64,000 bases of DNA from Gammaproteobacteria bacterium (lineage in GTDB: Bacteria; Pseudomonadota; Gammaproteobacteria; Steroidobacterales; Steroidobacteraceae). Below, in pieces: positions 7,947 to 16,746 of the stretch. Every line of letters begins with the position of its first letter. Position 1 is the first letter of the stretch. The stretch covers positions 5,001-69,000 of the forward strand of contig JAQGOG010000208.1 of assembly GCA_028293765.1 (NCBI GenBank), read 5' to 3'. The position numbers were made by a program, and so were the translations under genes. The notes beneath the pieces are model-generated. The model had not been told where the DNA came from. It was given only the letters and a program-made list of their open reading frames with translations, and made no database searches.

Positions 7947-9086
7947 TCAACTAATAACGACGTTCTGCGACGTGGCGACTCGATTGCGGCCCGCGCTCTT
8001 TGCTCGATACAACGCGGCGTCGGCTTCCGCTATGAGACGCTCGGCGAGCAACTTGTGATCTCTCGCCTCGGGACCTGGCGCCGCGGCGGCAACGCCGATC
8101 GACAGGGTCACGACCTCGCTGATCTGGGCGCCGATCTTGAAGGGCTGGCTGTTTACGGCGCGCAGGACGCGGGATGCGACTCTCTCGCCGTCTTCGACAC
8201 TTCCCTGCGACAACACGATCGCGAATTCATCCCCGCCGAAGCGCGCTCCGGTGTCACTTGTGCGCATCTCGGCGTCGATGCGTCGGGCGACTTCGCGCAG
8301 TACTGCGTCGCCCGCGAGGTGCCCGTATTGATCGTTAATGCGTTTGAAGTGGTCGACGTCAATCATCAGACAGACTAGGAATTGGCGAACACGCTGCGCG
8401 CGCGCCAGTTCCTCACGCAAGCGCGCGTGGAGATAGCGACGGTTGTGGAAGCCGGTCAGAAAGTCAGTCAGACCGCTGCGCACCAGCCGCGCGCGATTTA
8501 CAGCGTTCTCAACGCTAATCGCAGCCACGACGCCAAGGTGAGCCAGAAAGTCGCTCGCGAGTTCACGGTTGAAGCGCATCGGATCCGCGCTGCAGAACAC
8601 GAGCACTCCATCGAGCTTCTCGTTACGCCACAGGGGGATCAATGCGAGGCTGCCAGAGCGTGCGGCGCCCTGAAGCAGCAACTCGTGATCCGCCTTGCGG
8701 TAGGGCCCGAGCCACGGTCGCTCCAGGTCCGAGAGCTGCGGCACCACGTTCGTGACTACATCGACGAACTGCACTTCCTTGAGCTCCTCGAGCAGGAAGC
8801 CGTCGCCCGCAACCAGGTGGCGAATTTCGTGCTGCGGGTCGTGCAGCACCAGCGTGATGGCATCGAGCTGATAGGAGCTTTTCAGCCCATGGATCAGAAG
8901 CTCCAGCAGCTTCGCGAGTGAGTCGGCGCGCAGCAGTTCCAGCTCGCGCTCCTGCGTCTTGCGCAGCAGCAACTCGTTGCGGCTGACCTCCTCCGTTAGA
9001 CCCTGCAGGCGTTCGTGCAGAAGACGGTTCTCGGCCTCCAGCGCGCGGACGCGTTCCGCTGTGGCGGGAGCTCGCCGATCAGGCAC
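7947..9086 (-). CDS. Diguanylate cyclase with N-terminal coiled coil and GAF/DUF484-like domain
   Basis: Synthesises cyclic di-GMP. An N-terminal coiled coil (about 12-60) leads into a GAF/DUF484-like sensory domain (about 60-215) and then a complete GGDEF domain. The active site is [10 protein letters not shown] (GGDEF at about 284-288), and an RTSD inhibitory-site motif lies five residues before it, so product inhibition is expected. No transmembrane helix is seen; the protein should be cytosolic. The start GTG 9086 is chosen because GCGGAG lies four bases upstream; a longer frame to 9131 would run deeper into tyrA. It overlaps the tyrA stop by 8 bases, so the two are translationally coupled, an unexpected pairing of c-di-GMP signalling with aromatic amino-acid synthesis. 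Confidence 0.93.
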   Translation of the reverse strand: MPDRRAPATAERVRALEAENRLLHERLQGLTEEVSRNELLLRKTQERELELLRADSLAKLLELLIHGLKSSYQLDAITLVLHDPQHEIRHLVAGDGFLLEELKEVQFVDVVTNVVPQLSDLERPWLGPYRKADHELLLQGAARSGSLALIPLWRNEKLDGVLVFCSADPMRFNRELASDFLAHLGVVAAISVENAVNRARLVRSGLTDFLTGFHNRRYLHARLREELARAQRVRQFLVCLMIDVDHFKRINDQYGHLAGDAVLREVARRIDAEMRTSDTGARFGGDEFAIVLSQGSVEDGERVASRVLRAVNSQPFKIGAQISEVVTLSIGVAAAAPGPEARDHKLLAERLIAEADAALYRAKSAGRNRVATSQNVVIS

Positions 9087-10203
9087 GGCGCTCCGCCATT
9101 GTGCGGCGGTCTTCCAGATAATCACGCCCACGGCGCATCAAGGCCGTGAACGCCTCATGATCCTGCGACAGCACCGCCGTCCGAATACGCTCCACCGCTT
9201 GCGAAAGCGCCTCCAGCGACTCGGCGCCGTAATCGTTCAGACTTTGAATCTCGTAATACAGATCCGGGCTTTCCTGCGACACGCGGGTCGCCACATCGAG
9301 TTGCGAATCGAACGTAGTGCTCGACATGCGCGCGAGCTTCGGCGCCGCCTCACCGCTCTCCGCGAGCGCTGTGAAGAATGCGATATTCAGCGCGTGCGAG
9401 AGGCCGAGCACGTACGCGATGAGGCGATCGTGATCGTCGAGGCTCATGACGACTTGCTCCGCCATCGTCGGCGCAAACAATTCTCGCGCGCTCGCGAGCG
9501 CCTCGGCGTGACCGAGGTCCACAAAAACGACGTGGCGTCCCGAAAGCAGCTCGGTGTCCGGCCCGAACATCGGATGCAGCGAAGTGACCCGGCACCCGTG
9601 TGACTTCAAAGCGAGCAGTCCGGAGCGAATGGGCGACTTCAGAGAGCCAACATCGAAGATCACGCCCGAAGGTCGACGCAGTGCGAGATCACGCAGAATC
9701 GCATCCGTCAGGCCGAGCGGGGTGGCGATGACGATGTAATCGTATTTGAGGTCGGTTTTGCGCCAGTCTTCGACGCGAGTTACGCCAGCGGGACCGCCTG
9801 TCGGATCGGCCACCTCGACCGCGAATCCCTGGGACGTGAGGAATCCCACGAACCAGCCGCCCATCTTTCCGCCACCTCCGATGACGAGCGCGCGCCGGCC
9901 GGTGCCGGTACCGCGAGCGACCACGCTCGCTTGCTCCTGAGTGGTCAACGACGAGCGGATCAGGAGGCGCAGGAGTTCTTCTGCGAGGGCAGGAGACACG
10001 CCAAGCTCCGTCGCCGTGGCTCGCACGCCAAGGATCACATCGCGTTCGCGTTCGTAGTCGCGCGTCGGATAGCCGGTGGAGCGCTTGACGCGGGCGACTT
10101 CGCCGCTCACGGCCTTACGCTCCGCCACCAGCGAGATCATCTGGCGATCGATCTCATTCAATCGCCGGCGCAAATCGTCCAGCGTCACATCGTCGCGCGT
10201 CAT
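9079..10203 (-). CDS. tyrA: Bifunctional chorismate mutase/prephenate dehydrogenase (T-protein)
   Basis: Converts chorismate to prephenate and then to 4-hydroxyphenylpyruvate in tyrosine synthesis. Residues 1-90 form an AroQ-type chorismate mutase helical domain ([27 protein letters not shown] at its end). From about 105 the NAD-binding fold begins ([12 protein letters not shown]) and the dehydrogenase domain follows, with HPMFGPD and the helical C-terminal segment [11 protein letters not shown]. The 374-residue length equals the E. coli T-protein. The ATG at 10203 fits the mutase N terminus. It is divergent from pdxH and overlaps the downstream diguanylate cyclase gene. Confidence 0.95.
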   Translation of the reverse strand: MTRDDVTLDDLRRRLNEIDRQMISLVAERKAVSGEVARVKRSTGYPTRDYERERDVILGVRATATELGVSPALAEELLRLLIRSSLTTQEQASVVARGTGTGRRALVIGGGGKMGGWFVGFLTSQGFAVEVADPTGGPAGVTRVEDWRKTDLKYDYIVIATPLGLTDAILRDLALRRPSGVIFDVGSLKSPIRSGLLALKSHGCRVTSLHPMFGPDTELLSGRHVVFVDLGHAEALASARELFAPTMAEQVVMSLDDHDRLIAYVLGLSHALNIAFFTALAESGEAAPKLARMSSTTFDSQLDVATRVSQESPDLYYEIQSLNDYGAESLEALSQAVERIRTAVLSQDHEAFTALMRRGRDYLEDRRTMAERRA

Positions 10204-10321
10204 GGCAGCTCGAGGCCTCTTGGAAAGTGAGCCCCCTTTCTATCGGCGTCGCGTGAGCCCTGCAAGTGCGAGTGTCGATTTCCGCTTCAAAGCCCCGCAA
10301 AAGGCTCTAACATTGCGGCAA

Positions 10322-11017
10322 ATGAACCGCCACACCGAGCTTCTCCCCGAGCCCCTGCCACTGGAACCGCTGGTAGTCCTCGACCAGTGGATGGTCGAAG
10401 CCTGGCAGCATCGGCTGCAGCCGAATCCCAACGCCATGGTGCTCGCCACGAGCGATCCGCAGGGCCGGCCGTCCGCGCGCGTGGTTCTGTGCAAGGACAT
10501 CGTGCCGCACCCTGGATATCTGGTGTTCTACACGAACTACCTGTCGCGCAAAGGCAGGGAGCTTGGGCAGAATCCGCGGGCCGCCGCCGTCATCCACTGG
10601 GACGCATTGCATCGGCAGGTTCGCGTCGAAGGGCCGATCCTTCAGGCGCCGACGTCGGACAGCGATGCTTATTTTGCCTCGAGACCTTGGCAGAGCCGCA
10701 TCGGCGCGTGGGCGAGCGAGCAAAGCGCTCCGGTGGCCTCACGCGAGGCGCTGCAGAAGGCGGTGACTTCGACGGCCGAACGCTTCGGTACCCCGGATCC
10801 AGGACGCCCTGGACCCCAGAGCGACAGCCCTGGTGACTTTTTGGTCCCCAGGCCGCCGCATTGGGGCGGCTACTACCTTTGGGCCGACTCGGTTGAATTG
10901 TGGGTGGAGGGAGAGGGGCGCATCCACGATCGCGCCCGCTGGACGCGCGAGCTGACGGTGCAGCCTGATGGGCTCTTCGCACCCCGCCCTTGGAGGGCGA
11001 CGCGGCTACAACCATAG
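10322..11017 (+). CDS. pdxH: Pyridoxine/pyridoxamine 5'-phosphate oxidase
   Basis: FMN enzyme that makes pyridoxal 5'-phosphate. Signature blocks are present in order: ARVVLCKDI, FYTNYLSRKGREL, NPRAAAVIHWDALHRQVRVEG, SRPWQSRIGAWAS, VPRPPHWGGY, and the C-terminal RIHDRARW. The start at ATG 10322 fits the usual length of about 231 residues; the open frame extends back to 10076 but that part overlaps the divergent tyrA. Compared with the usual short link before VPRPPHWGGY there are about 15 extra residues (TPDPGRPGPQSDSPGDF), encoded by a stretch with an inverted repeat (see findings). The C terminus ends RPWRATRLQP, so the FMN-binding arginines are retained. Confidence 0.95.
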   Translation: MNRHTELLPEPLPLEPLVVLDQWMVEAWQHRLQPNPNAMVLATSDPQGRPSARVVLCKDIVPHPGYLVFYTNYLSRKGRELGQNPRAAAVIHWDALHRQVRVEGPILQAPTSDSDAYFASRPWQSRIGAWASEQSAPVASREALQKAVTSTAERFGTPDPGRPGPQSDSPGDFLVPRPPHWGGYYLWADSVELWVEGEGRIHDRARWTRELTVQPDGLFAPRPWRATRLQP

Positions 11018-11190
11018 CGCCGTCACGGGTTGAATGCTGCGCGACGACCGAGCGCGCGCAGCTGAATCGGACGCTCGGTTCCGCACTACCCGGCGAGCCA
11101 CTCGTGGAAGGGAGCCTTTGCATGACAATCCAGGTGCCAGCGAACGCGGCAGCCATTCCCACAGGGCTTGGCTAGAGAGGCGCGCTGGCC

Positions 11191-11964
11191 ATGTGGAAAA
11201 ACCTGCGCATCGCGCTGTTGCTGCTCGTCCTGGCGATCGTCGCCAGCCAGGCCTGGATGGACAGGGTCGCGACTCAAGGCTGGCAGAGCACTTTGTGGGT
11301 GGGTATTTTCCCGTTCAATGGCGACGGCAGTCCGGTGGCGCAGCAATACATCGACGGGCTCACAACTGCCGACTTCCAGGGCATCGAGACCTTTTTCGAG
11401 CGCGAAGCGCAGCGCTTCGGCGTGGGGCTCGAGCACCCGATTCACATTGAGCTGTATCCGCAGGGGAATCGGTTGCCACCCCAACTCGAGCGGGGCGCGG
11501 GGGCGATCGGAGTGGCGTGGTGGAGTCTGAAGATGCGCTGGTTCGCCAGGCGCGCCGCACGAGTGCCAGGGCGGGCTCCCCCTCGCATCCGAATTTTTGT
11601 GCTCTTTCACGACCCGGCGACGCTGACGACAGTGCCGGATTCCCATGGGTTGCAAAAGGGTCTGATCGGTGTGGTCCACGCGTTTGCCGAACAGGGGATG
11701 GCCGGTGGCAACAACATCGTCATTGCTCACGAGCTCATGCATACACTCGGAGCGACCGACAAGTACGATCTCGCAACGGGCGCACCGCTGGACCCGATCG
11801 GCTTGGGAGATCCGGATCGCAAACCGCTCTACCCCCAGACGCGCGCGGAAATCATGGCGGGCCGACGCGCTCTGTCGGCGACGGATTTCGAGATGCCGGT
11901 GAGCCTGCGCGAGGTCGTGGTGGGCTCAGCAACAGCGACAGAGATTCGATGGACGCATCATTGA
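11191..11964 (+). CDS. Membrane-anchored metzincin-like zinc protease, unrecognised family
   Basis: A 257-residue protein with an N-terminal signal anchor (about residues 5-20, LRIALLLLVLAIVASQA). It carries HELMHTLGATD at 180-190, which reads HExxHxxGxxD, the metzincin zinc site with Asp as third ligand, as in snapalysin-type enzymes. A methionine in EIMAGRR (Met222), about 30 residues later, could be the Met-turn. The middle segment is basic and Arg-rich (about 115-135). The active domain should face the periplasm. SD GAGAGGC precedes the ATG. Its end overlaps the BtuD-type ATPase gene by 16 bases, implying coupled translation. I do not recognise a characterised homologue; substrate and function are unknown. 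Confidence 0.8.
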   Translation: MWKNLRIALLLLVLAIVASQAWMDRVATQGWQSTLWVGIFPFNGDGSPVAQQYIDGLTTADFQGIETFFEREAQRFGVGLEHPIHIELYPQGNRLPPQLERGAGAIGVAWWSLKMRWFARRAARVPGRAPPRIRIFVLFHDPATLTTVPDSHGLQKGLIGVVHAFAEQGMAGGNNIVIAHELMHTLGATDKYDLATGAPLDPIGLGDPDRKPLYPQTRAEIMAGRRALSATDFEMPVSLREVVVGSATATEIRWTHH

Positions 11965-12734
11965 ACGGAAAACAGGGGCTGGCCGCGAGACAGGTCGGCG
12001 TGCGCGTTGGCGCGCGCGAGCTCGTCAGTGATCTGTCCGTCGAGTTTTCTCCGGGTGAGGTCGTTGCCATTCTCGGCCGCAACGGCTCGGGCAAGACGCT
12101 CACCTTGCACACCCTCGCAGGATTGCGACAGCCAGAGGGCGGAACGGTATATCTGGACGGAGCCCCATTCGAGCGACTCAGTCGGCGTGCAGTGGCGCTG
12201 CGGCTCGGTCTCCTGGCGCAGGATCTTGAAGACGCTTTCGTCACGACTGCGATGGAAATGGTGCTGATCGGCCGTCATCCTCATCTTGCTTTGTGGCAGT
12301 GGGAGAGCGCGGAGGACGAGCGGATCGCTCGCGAAGCATTGGCAGCTGTGGATCTCGGGGAGTTCGCCGAGCGACACACGGATACACTGTCTGGAGGCGA
12401 GCAGCGCCGTGTTGCAGTAGCCGCGCTGCTGGCACAACAGCCGGGTATTTTTCTGTTGGACGAGCCGACGAATCATCTTGATCCGCGGCACCAGCTCGTG
12501 GTGCTCGGCCTCTTTCGCGAGCTCGCCCGGACGGGAAGCACGGTGATTACAACGCTGCACGATCCTACCCTCGCGGCGCGCTTCGCGGACCGGGTGGTAT
12601 TGTTATTCGGCGACGGCCGCTGGACCGCCGGACCCGTGCGCGAAGCGCTGACGGCAACGAGCCTCACCGCGCTCTACGACTCGCCAATGGTAGAGATTGA
12701 GAAAGATGGGCGGCGTGTGTTTGTCAACGCGTAG
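11949..12734 (+). CDS. btuD: ABC transporter ATP-binding protein, probable cobalamin import
   Basis: ATPase subunit for a FecCD/BtuC-type importer. The 261 residues carry Walker A GRNGSGKT, a Q-loop region (GLLAQDLED), the signature LSGGEQRR, Walker B IFLLDEPTNHLD and the switch His in TTLHDPTLAARF. The QDL-x-DAF region and the C-terminal extension LTALYDSPMVEI resemble BtuD/FecE/HmuV proteins. ATG 11949 is within the end of the protease gene. The likely permease partner is the BtuC-like protein at 6621, and the adenosyltransferase gene follows at 13866. Cobalamin as substrate is inferred from this context; an iron complex remains possible. Confidence 0.9.
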   Translation: MDASLNGKQGLAARQVGVRVGARELVSDLSVEFSPGEVVAILGRNGSGKTLTLHTLAGLRQPEGGTVYLDGAPFERLSRRAVALRLGLLAQDLEDAFVTTAMEMVLIGRHPHLALWQWESAEDERIAREALAAVDLGEFAERHTDTLSGGEQRRVAVAALLAQQPGIFLLDEPTNHLDPRHQLVVLGLFRELARTGSTVITTLHDPTLAARFADRVVLLFGDGRWTAGPVREALTATSLTALYDSPMVEIEKDGRRVFVNA

Positions 12735-12817
12735 GCAACGACGGCGCCGATCCTCATCGCGATGGTCGGAAGGGCGGGCGCTGTGGCGCTGTTTGAAGAG
12801 TCACCAATGCCTGCTTG

Positions 12818-13582
12818 TCAGCGAGTCAGCGCCTCGAGCACCTTTGCGTGCAGCAAGCCATTGGTCGCGAGCACCGACGTCGTTTCAAGTCCTACTTCCC
12901 CGCCGCGCAAGTCGGTGAAGGTGCCACCCGCCTCGCGCACGATGACCGTGAGCGCGGCGATGTCCAGAATGTTCACATCGGACTCAATGACAACATCAAG
13001 TGAGCCGCGTGCGAGCAAGTGGTAGTGCACGAAGTCGCCGTAACCGCGAATACGACTGACGCGACCGATGAGCTCGCCAAAGAGGTTCCACTGCGGCGAG
13101 CGCGCGAGAGTCTTCAGGTTGCCGCTCGAGACGATCGAGCCGGCCAGATCGGCGACGGCGCTGACCTTGATCGGGCGATCATTCATGAACGCGCCAGCTC
13201 CCGCCTCCGCCCAGGCCAACTCGCCGTAGGCGGGCGCGCTGGAGACGCCAAGTACGACCCGGCCGCCGCGCATCAGCGCGATCTGCGTCGAAAAGAACGG
13301 GCACTCCCTGACGAAGGATTTCGTGCCGTCGATCGGATCGACGAGCCAGACGTTCTCAGCACCCATAGCGTGCTGGCCCGTCTCCTCGCCATAAAACCCG
13401 TAGCTTGGGAAGCGCTCGCTCAGGATCGCCTTGATGGTCTCCTCGGCCCGCACATCCGCTTCCGTCACTGGCGAGGCATCAGCCTTCGTCGTTACGGCGA
13501 GGTTCTTCTGATAAAGCGACCGTATGACCTCCGCCGCGGCCTGCGCGGCGTCAAGTGCCGCCTGGAGCTCTTTCGATGCCAT
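12818..13582 (-). CDS. Inositol-monophosphatase family phosphatase (histidinol-phosphatase-like)
   Basis: Mg-dependent, Li-sensitive phosphatase fold. The metal-binding motifs are visible: GEET at about 65-68, WLVDPIDGTKSF at about 79-90, and the C-terminal block containing NILDIAALTVIVREAGG, where the usual WD pair is replaced by LD. Length (254) is normal. The KSF in the second motif and overall pattern resemble HisN-type histidinol-phosphate phosphatases more than SuhB or CysQ, but this cannot be fixed without a phylogeny. It stands alone on the minus strand between two B12-related plus-strand genes, so no operon context helps. Confidence 0.88.
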   Translation of the reverse strand: MASKELQAALDAAQAAAEVIRSLYQKNLAVTTKADASPVTEADVRAEETIKAILSERFPSYGFYGEETGQHAMGAENVWLVDPIDGTKSFVRECPFFSTQIALMRGGRVVLGVSSAPAYGELAWAEAGAGAFMNDRPIKVSAVADLAGSIVSSGNLKTLARSPQWNLFGELIGRVSRIRGYGDFVHYHLLARGSLDVVIESDVNILDIAALTVIVREAGGTFTDLRGGEVGLETTSVLATNGLLHAKVLEALTR

Positions 13583-13865
13583 GTTCGGTTCGTCTCAAAT
13601 GGGGCGCGCAGCGTCGCTGAGCTATAGAGTGGCTGTCAACGCGCGTCGCTGTCGATGAGCCAAGCAGCGACACAGGGGATGGCCACGCAGGAGCGCGTAC
13701 ATCCATGCGCGAGGGCTATCGGCGCGGATCGCTCCGGTATCGCAGCTTTGGCGCTCGCCGCCTTAGGCGCCCGCCCTCTGGCAGAATCCTCGGGCGGGCC
13801 CGGGTGCGACCCACGGGCTCGCGGCGACAGCGCCTCACACGCACGCGGTACCGAGGACTACGACC

Positions 13866-14426
13866 ATGGGCAACCGACTAAGCAAAATTTACACGCGGAC
13901 CGGCGACGACGGCACGACCGGGCTCGGCGACGGGACTCGGGTACCGAAAGACAGCGCGCGCGTGGAAGCCTATGGCACGGTGGATGAGCTCAACAGCGCG
14001 GTGGGCGTCCTGCTTGCCGTCCCCGGTATACCGGAGAGCGTGGTGACCTGCCTAACCGAGGTGCAGCACGAGCTCTTCGACATGGGTGGCGAGCTCTGCA
14101 TACCGGGTCATTACGTCATCAAAGAGGCGCACGTCACGAGGCTCGAGGACGCGCTGGACGGCTTCAACGACGCGCTCCCGCCGTTGAAGGAATTCATTCT
14201 GCCGGGCGGCGGACCTGCTGCCGCGGCGTGCCATTTAGCGCGCACGATCGCGCGTCGCGCGGAGCGACGCACCTGGACGCTGGCGAGAGAGGAAGCCGTG
14301 AGCCCCGAGGTGCTGAAGTATCTCAATCGGCTGTCAGACCTGCTTTTCGTTCTAGCGAGAGTCCTCGCGCGCCACGAACGTGGCGCGGAAGTCCTCTGGC
14401 ATCACGACCGCAGCAAACCGGCCTAG
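13866..14426 (+). CDS. Corrinoid adenosyltransferase, PduO type
   Basis: Transfers the adenosyl group of ATP to cob(I)alamin, giving the adenosylcobalamin needed by B12 enzymes such as the class II ribonucleotide reductase at 52 kb. The 186-residue protein has the family signature at the N terminus (KIYTRTGDDGTTGLGDG), the AYGTVDELNSAVG helix, and conserved ARTIARRAERRT and YLNRLSDLLFVLAR segments. It is the PduO (MMAB) fold, not CobA/BtuR. About 280 bp upstream are GC-rich and hold no gene; no cobalamin riboswitch B12 box was seen. Confidence 0.95.
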   Translation: MGNRLSKIYTRTGDDGTTGLGDGTRVPKDSARVEAYGTVDELNSAVGVLLAVPGIPESVVTCLTEVQHELFDMGGELCIPGHYVIKEAHVTRLEDALDGFNDALPPLKEFILPGGGPAAAACHLARTIARRAERRTWTLAREEAVSPEVLKYLNRLSDLLFVLARVLARHERGAEVLWHHDRSKPA

Positions 14427-14548
14427 ACGGAAGTATTCAGACAAATAGCAGGTCGGGCGCGGACGCGCGCGAAACGGCGAGTTTCCGGGGCGCTCAAAAG
14501 CATGGGCTCGACGCCGAGCGGGGCTTCCGGTCCAGGGCGAAACCCTGG

Positions 14549-14576
14549 CTTTCTGCCCGACACCGCAGAAAGTTTT
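14549..14576 (+). terminator. Probable intrinsic terminator after adenosyltransferase gene
   Basis: CTTTCTGC (14549-14556) and GCAGAAAG (14565-14572) form a perfect 8-bp stem with an 8-base loop, followed by TTTT. Another small hairpin, CCAGGG/CCCTGG with a five-base loop (14532-14548), lies directly before it. The site sits between the adenosyltransferase gene and the convergent ampD. Confidence 0.6.
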
Positions 14577-14627
14577 CGCGCAGGCTCTCAACGCGCGGCG
14601 TAAGCGTCGCAGTGGCGACCGGGACGG

Positions 14628-15233
14628 TCACCTCGGAATGAAGTCGGCAGCCTCGCCATTGCCCAGCAGCTGCCGCCACCGGCTCCAGTCGAAGGCCCGT
14701 CCTGGGTCGGTCTTTCGTCCCGGGGCGACGTCGCTGTGCCCGACGATATGCATCGGGCTCAATAACGGATAGGTCGCGAGCAGCGCTTGTGCAACGAGCG
14801 CCAGTTGCTCGTACTGGGGGTCCGCGTAGGGAACGTCGTCGGTGCCTTCGAGCTCCAGGCCTATTGAGAAATCGTTGCAGGAGGAGCGGCCGCGATATTC
14901 GGATTGGCCGGCATGCCAGGCGCGCGCGCCGAAGGGAACGTATTGAACGATCCGTCCGTCACGACGAATGAGGGCGTGAGCTGAAACGCGCCCGCGGGCG
15001 ATATCGCGAAAATAAGGATGCGCATCGGCCGGCAGACCGCCAGTGAACAGTCGGTCGATCCAGGGCCCCCCGAATTCGCCGGGCGGCAGACTGATGCCGT
15101 GCACGATGATGAGCTCGGGCACAGCGCCGGCCGGACGCGCATCGAAATGCGCGGACAACACCTGCCGGACATTGACGAGCAGGCCCGTGGCAGGGTCAAT
15201 CTTTAAAGACAAGAGCCGGCTCCGAGCGCGCAT
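14628..15233 (-). CDS. ampD: 1,6-anhydro-N-acetylmuramyl-L-alanine amidase AmpD
   Basis: Cytosolic zinc amidase that frees the stem peptide from anhydro-muropeptides during wall recycling and so controls AmpR-type beta-lactamase induction. The amidase_2 motifs are present: LIIVHGISLPPGEFGG (first zinc His), SAHALIRRDGRIVQYVPF, RAWHAGQSEYRGR, NDFSIGLELEG and HSDVAPGRKTDPG (second His and Asp ligand). The frame is open to 15299, but the start at ATG 15233 gives the family length of about 201 residues and removes a basic leader. It is divergent from bioA. Confidence 0.94.
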   Translation of the reverse strand: MRARSRLLSLKIDPATGLLVNVRQVLSAHFDARPAGAVPELIIVHGISLPPGEFGGPWIDRLFTGGLPADAHPYFRDIARGRVSAHALIRRDGRIVQYVPFGARAWHAGQSEYRGRSSCNDFSIGLELEGTDDVPYADPQYEQLALVAQALLATYPLLSPMHIVGHSDVAPGRKTDPGRAFDWSRWRQLLGNGEAADFIPR

Positions 15234-15387
15234 CCCGCGCGCAGCTGTCGGTCCCTGGGGCGCCAACCTGGCGCGACTGTGAGCTCGGACCGTGTGCAAA
15301 CGGCGAGGGTGCTTGCGGCGAACATGGCTCGGACGGGCTCGAAATACGGCTGGTCAACCATCGCCAGGATCATGCCACAATCCCCAC

Positions 15388-16746
15388 ATGACTACCGGCA
15401 ACGCACCCTACGTCGCGCGAGACCTGGCGCACGTCTGGCATCCCTGTACGCAGATGAAGGATCACGAGCAGCACTTGCCGTTGATCCCCATCCGACGCGG
15501 GCAAGGTGTCTGGCTCGAGGACTACTCCGGGCGACGCTACCTCGATGCCATCAGTTCGTGGTGGGTAAACCTCTTCGGCCACGCCAACCCGCGCATCAAC
15601 GCTGCTGTGCGCGAGCAGCTCGACAGCCTCGAGCAGGTGATCTTGGCCGGCTTCACGCACGAGCCGGTGATCGATTTGTCTGAGGCGTTGGTCGCGATCG
15701 CTCCCGAGGGGCTGACCCGCTGCTTCTATGCCGACAACGGCTCGGCCGCGGTCGAAGTCGCGGTGAAGATGAGTTTCCATTACTGGCGCAATGTGGGCCG
15801 GCAGGCGAAGCGCCGCTTCATCACGCTCTCCAACAGCTATCACGGTGAGACACTGGGCGCGCTGGCCGTCGGCAACGTCGAGCTCTATAAAGAGATCTAT
15901 CAGCCGTTGCTGATGGACGTCATCACCGTGCCTTCACCGGATTGCTACGAGCGTGAGGCCGGCGAAAGTTGGGCAGAGCATTCCCGGCGCAAGTTCGCGC
16001 ATATGGAAGCGACGCTCGCGCCTCACGCGCATGAGGTCGCGGCCGTGATCGTGGAACCGCTCGTGCAATGCGCAGGCACCATGCGGATGTACGACCCTGT
16101 CTATCTCGAGCTACTGCGCGATGCTTGCAACCGCTATGAGGTGCATCTCATAGCCGACGAGATCGCGGTCGGGTTCGGCCGCACCGGCACGATGTTCGCC
16201 TGCGAACAGGCCGGGATCCGGCCTGACTTCATGTGTCTGTCGAAAGGGCTTACGGCGGGCTATCTGCCACTGTCTACCGTCATGACGACGGAACGCGTCT
16301 ACGCCGCGTTCTATGACGAATACGAGAAGCTGAATGCATTCCTGCATTCACACAGCTTTACCGGCAACCCGCTCGCATGCGCGGTGGCGCGGGCAAGTCT
16401 CAGGATCTTCCGCGACGACAATATCCTCGAACGCAATCGCGCCCTGGCCGCGCATATGGGCACGCGAGCGCGGGAGCTCGAGGATCATCCTCATGTTGCG
16501 GAAGTCCGGCAGCGGGGAATGATCGTTGCCATCGAACTGGTGAAGGACAAGGCGACGCGCGCGCCGTATCCGTGGCAGGAGCGCCGTGGACTGGTGATCT
16601 ACCGGCACGGCATCGAGCGCGGCGTTCTTTTGCGCCCGGTTGGCAACGTGGTCTATTTCATGCCGCCCTACGTCATAACGCCCGACGAGATCGATCTGAT
16701 GGTCGATGTCGCACGGGAAGGTATTGAGCTCGCAACATGCGACTGA
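15388..16746 (+). CDS. bioA: Adenosylmethionine-8-amino-7-oxononanoate aminotransferase
   Basis: PLP enzyme of biotin synthesis that uses S-adenosylmethionine as amino donor to form 7,8-diaminopelargonate. Class III aminotransferase features: VWHPCTQMKDHE at the N terminus, typical of BioA, FYADNGSAAVEVAVKM, SYHGETLGA, IADEIAVGFGRTG, and the PLP lysine in LSKGLTAGYLPLS (about Lys286). Length is 452. ATG 15388 is favoured over 15292 because the family N terminus follows at once. The stop overlaps rsmE by 10 bases, so the two are co-translated. The other bio genes are not in the window. Confidence 0.95.
   Translation: MTTGNAPYVARDLAHVWHPCTQMKDHEQHLPLIPIRRGQGVWLEDYSGRRYLDAISSWWVNLFGHANPRINAAVREQLDSLEQVILAGFTHEPVIDLSEALVAIAPEGLTRCFYADNGSAAVEVAVKMSFHYWRNVGRQAKRRFITLSNSYHGETLGALAVGNVELYKEIYQPLLMDVITVPSPDCYEREAGESWAEHSRRKFAHMEATLAPHAHEVAAVIVEPLVQCAGTMRMYDPVYLELLRDACNRYEVHLIADEIAVGFGRTGTMFACEQAGIRPDFMCLSKGLTAGYLPLSTVMTTERVYAAFYDEYEKLNAFLHSHSFTGNPLACAVARASLRIFRDDNILERNRALAAHMGTRARELEDHPHVAEVRQRGMIVAIELVKDKATRAPYPWQERRGLVIYRHGIERGVLLRPVGNVVYFMPPYVITPDEIDLMVDVAREGIELATCD

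Noticed and set aside
7614-8378. 254-residue plus-strand open frame
   Set aside because: It runs through the intergenic repeats and then antisense to the cyclase gene; Ala/Arg/Gly/Pro composition and lack of ribosome-binding site mark it as a by-product of GC-rich DNA.
13655-13987. 110-residue open frame before the adenosyltransferase gene
   Set aside because: Overlaps the start of the real gene in another frame and has no recognisable feature.
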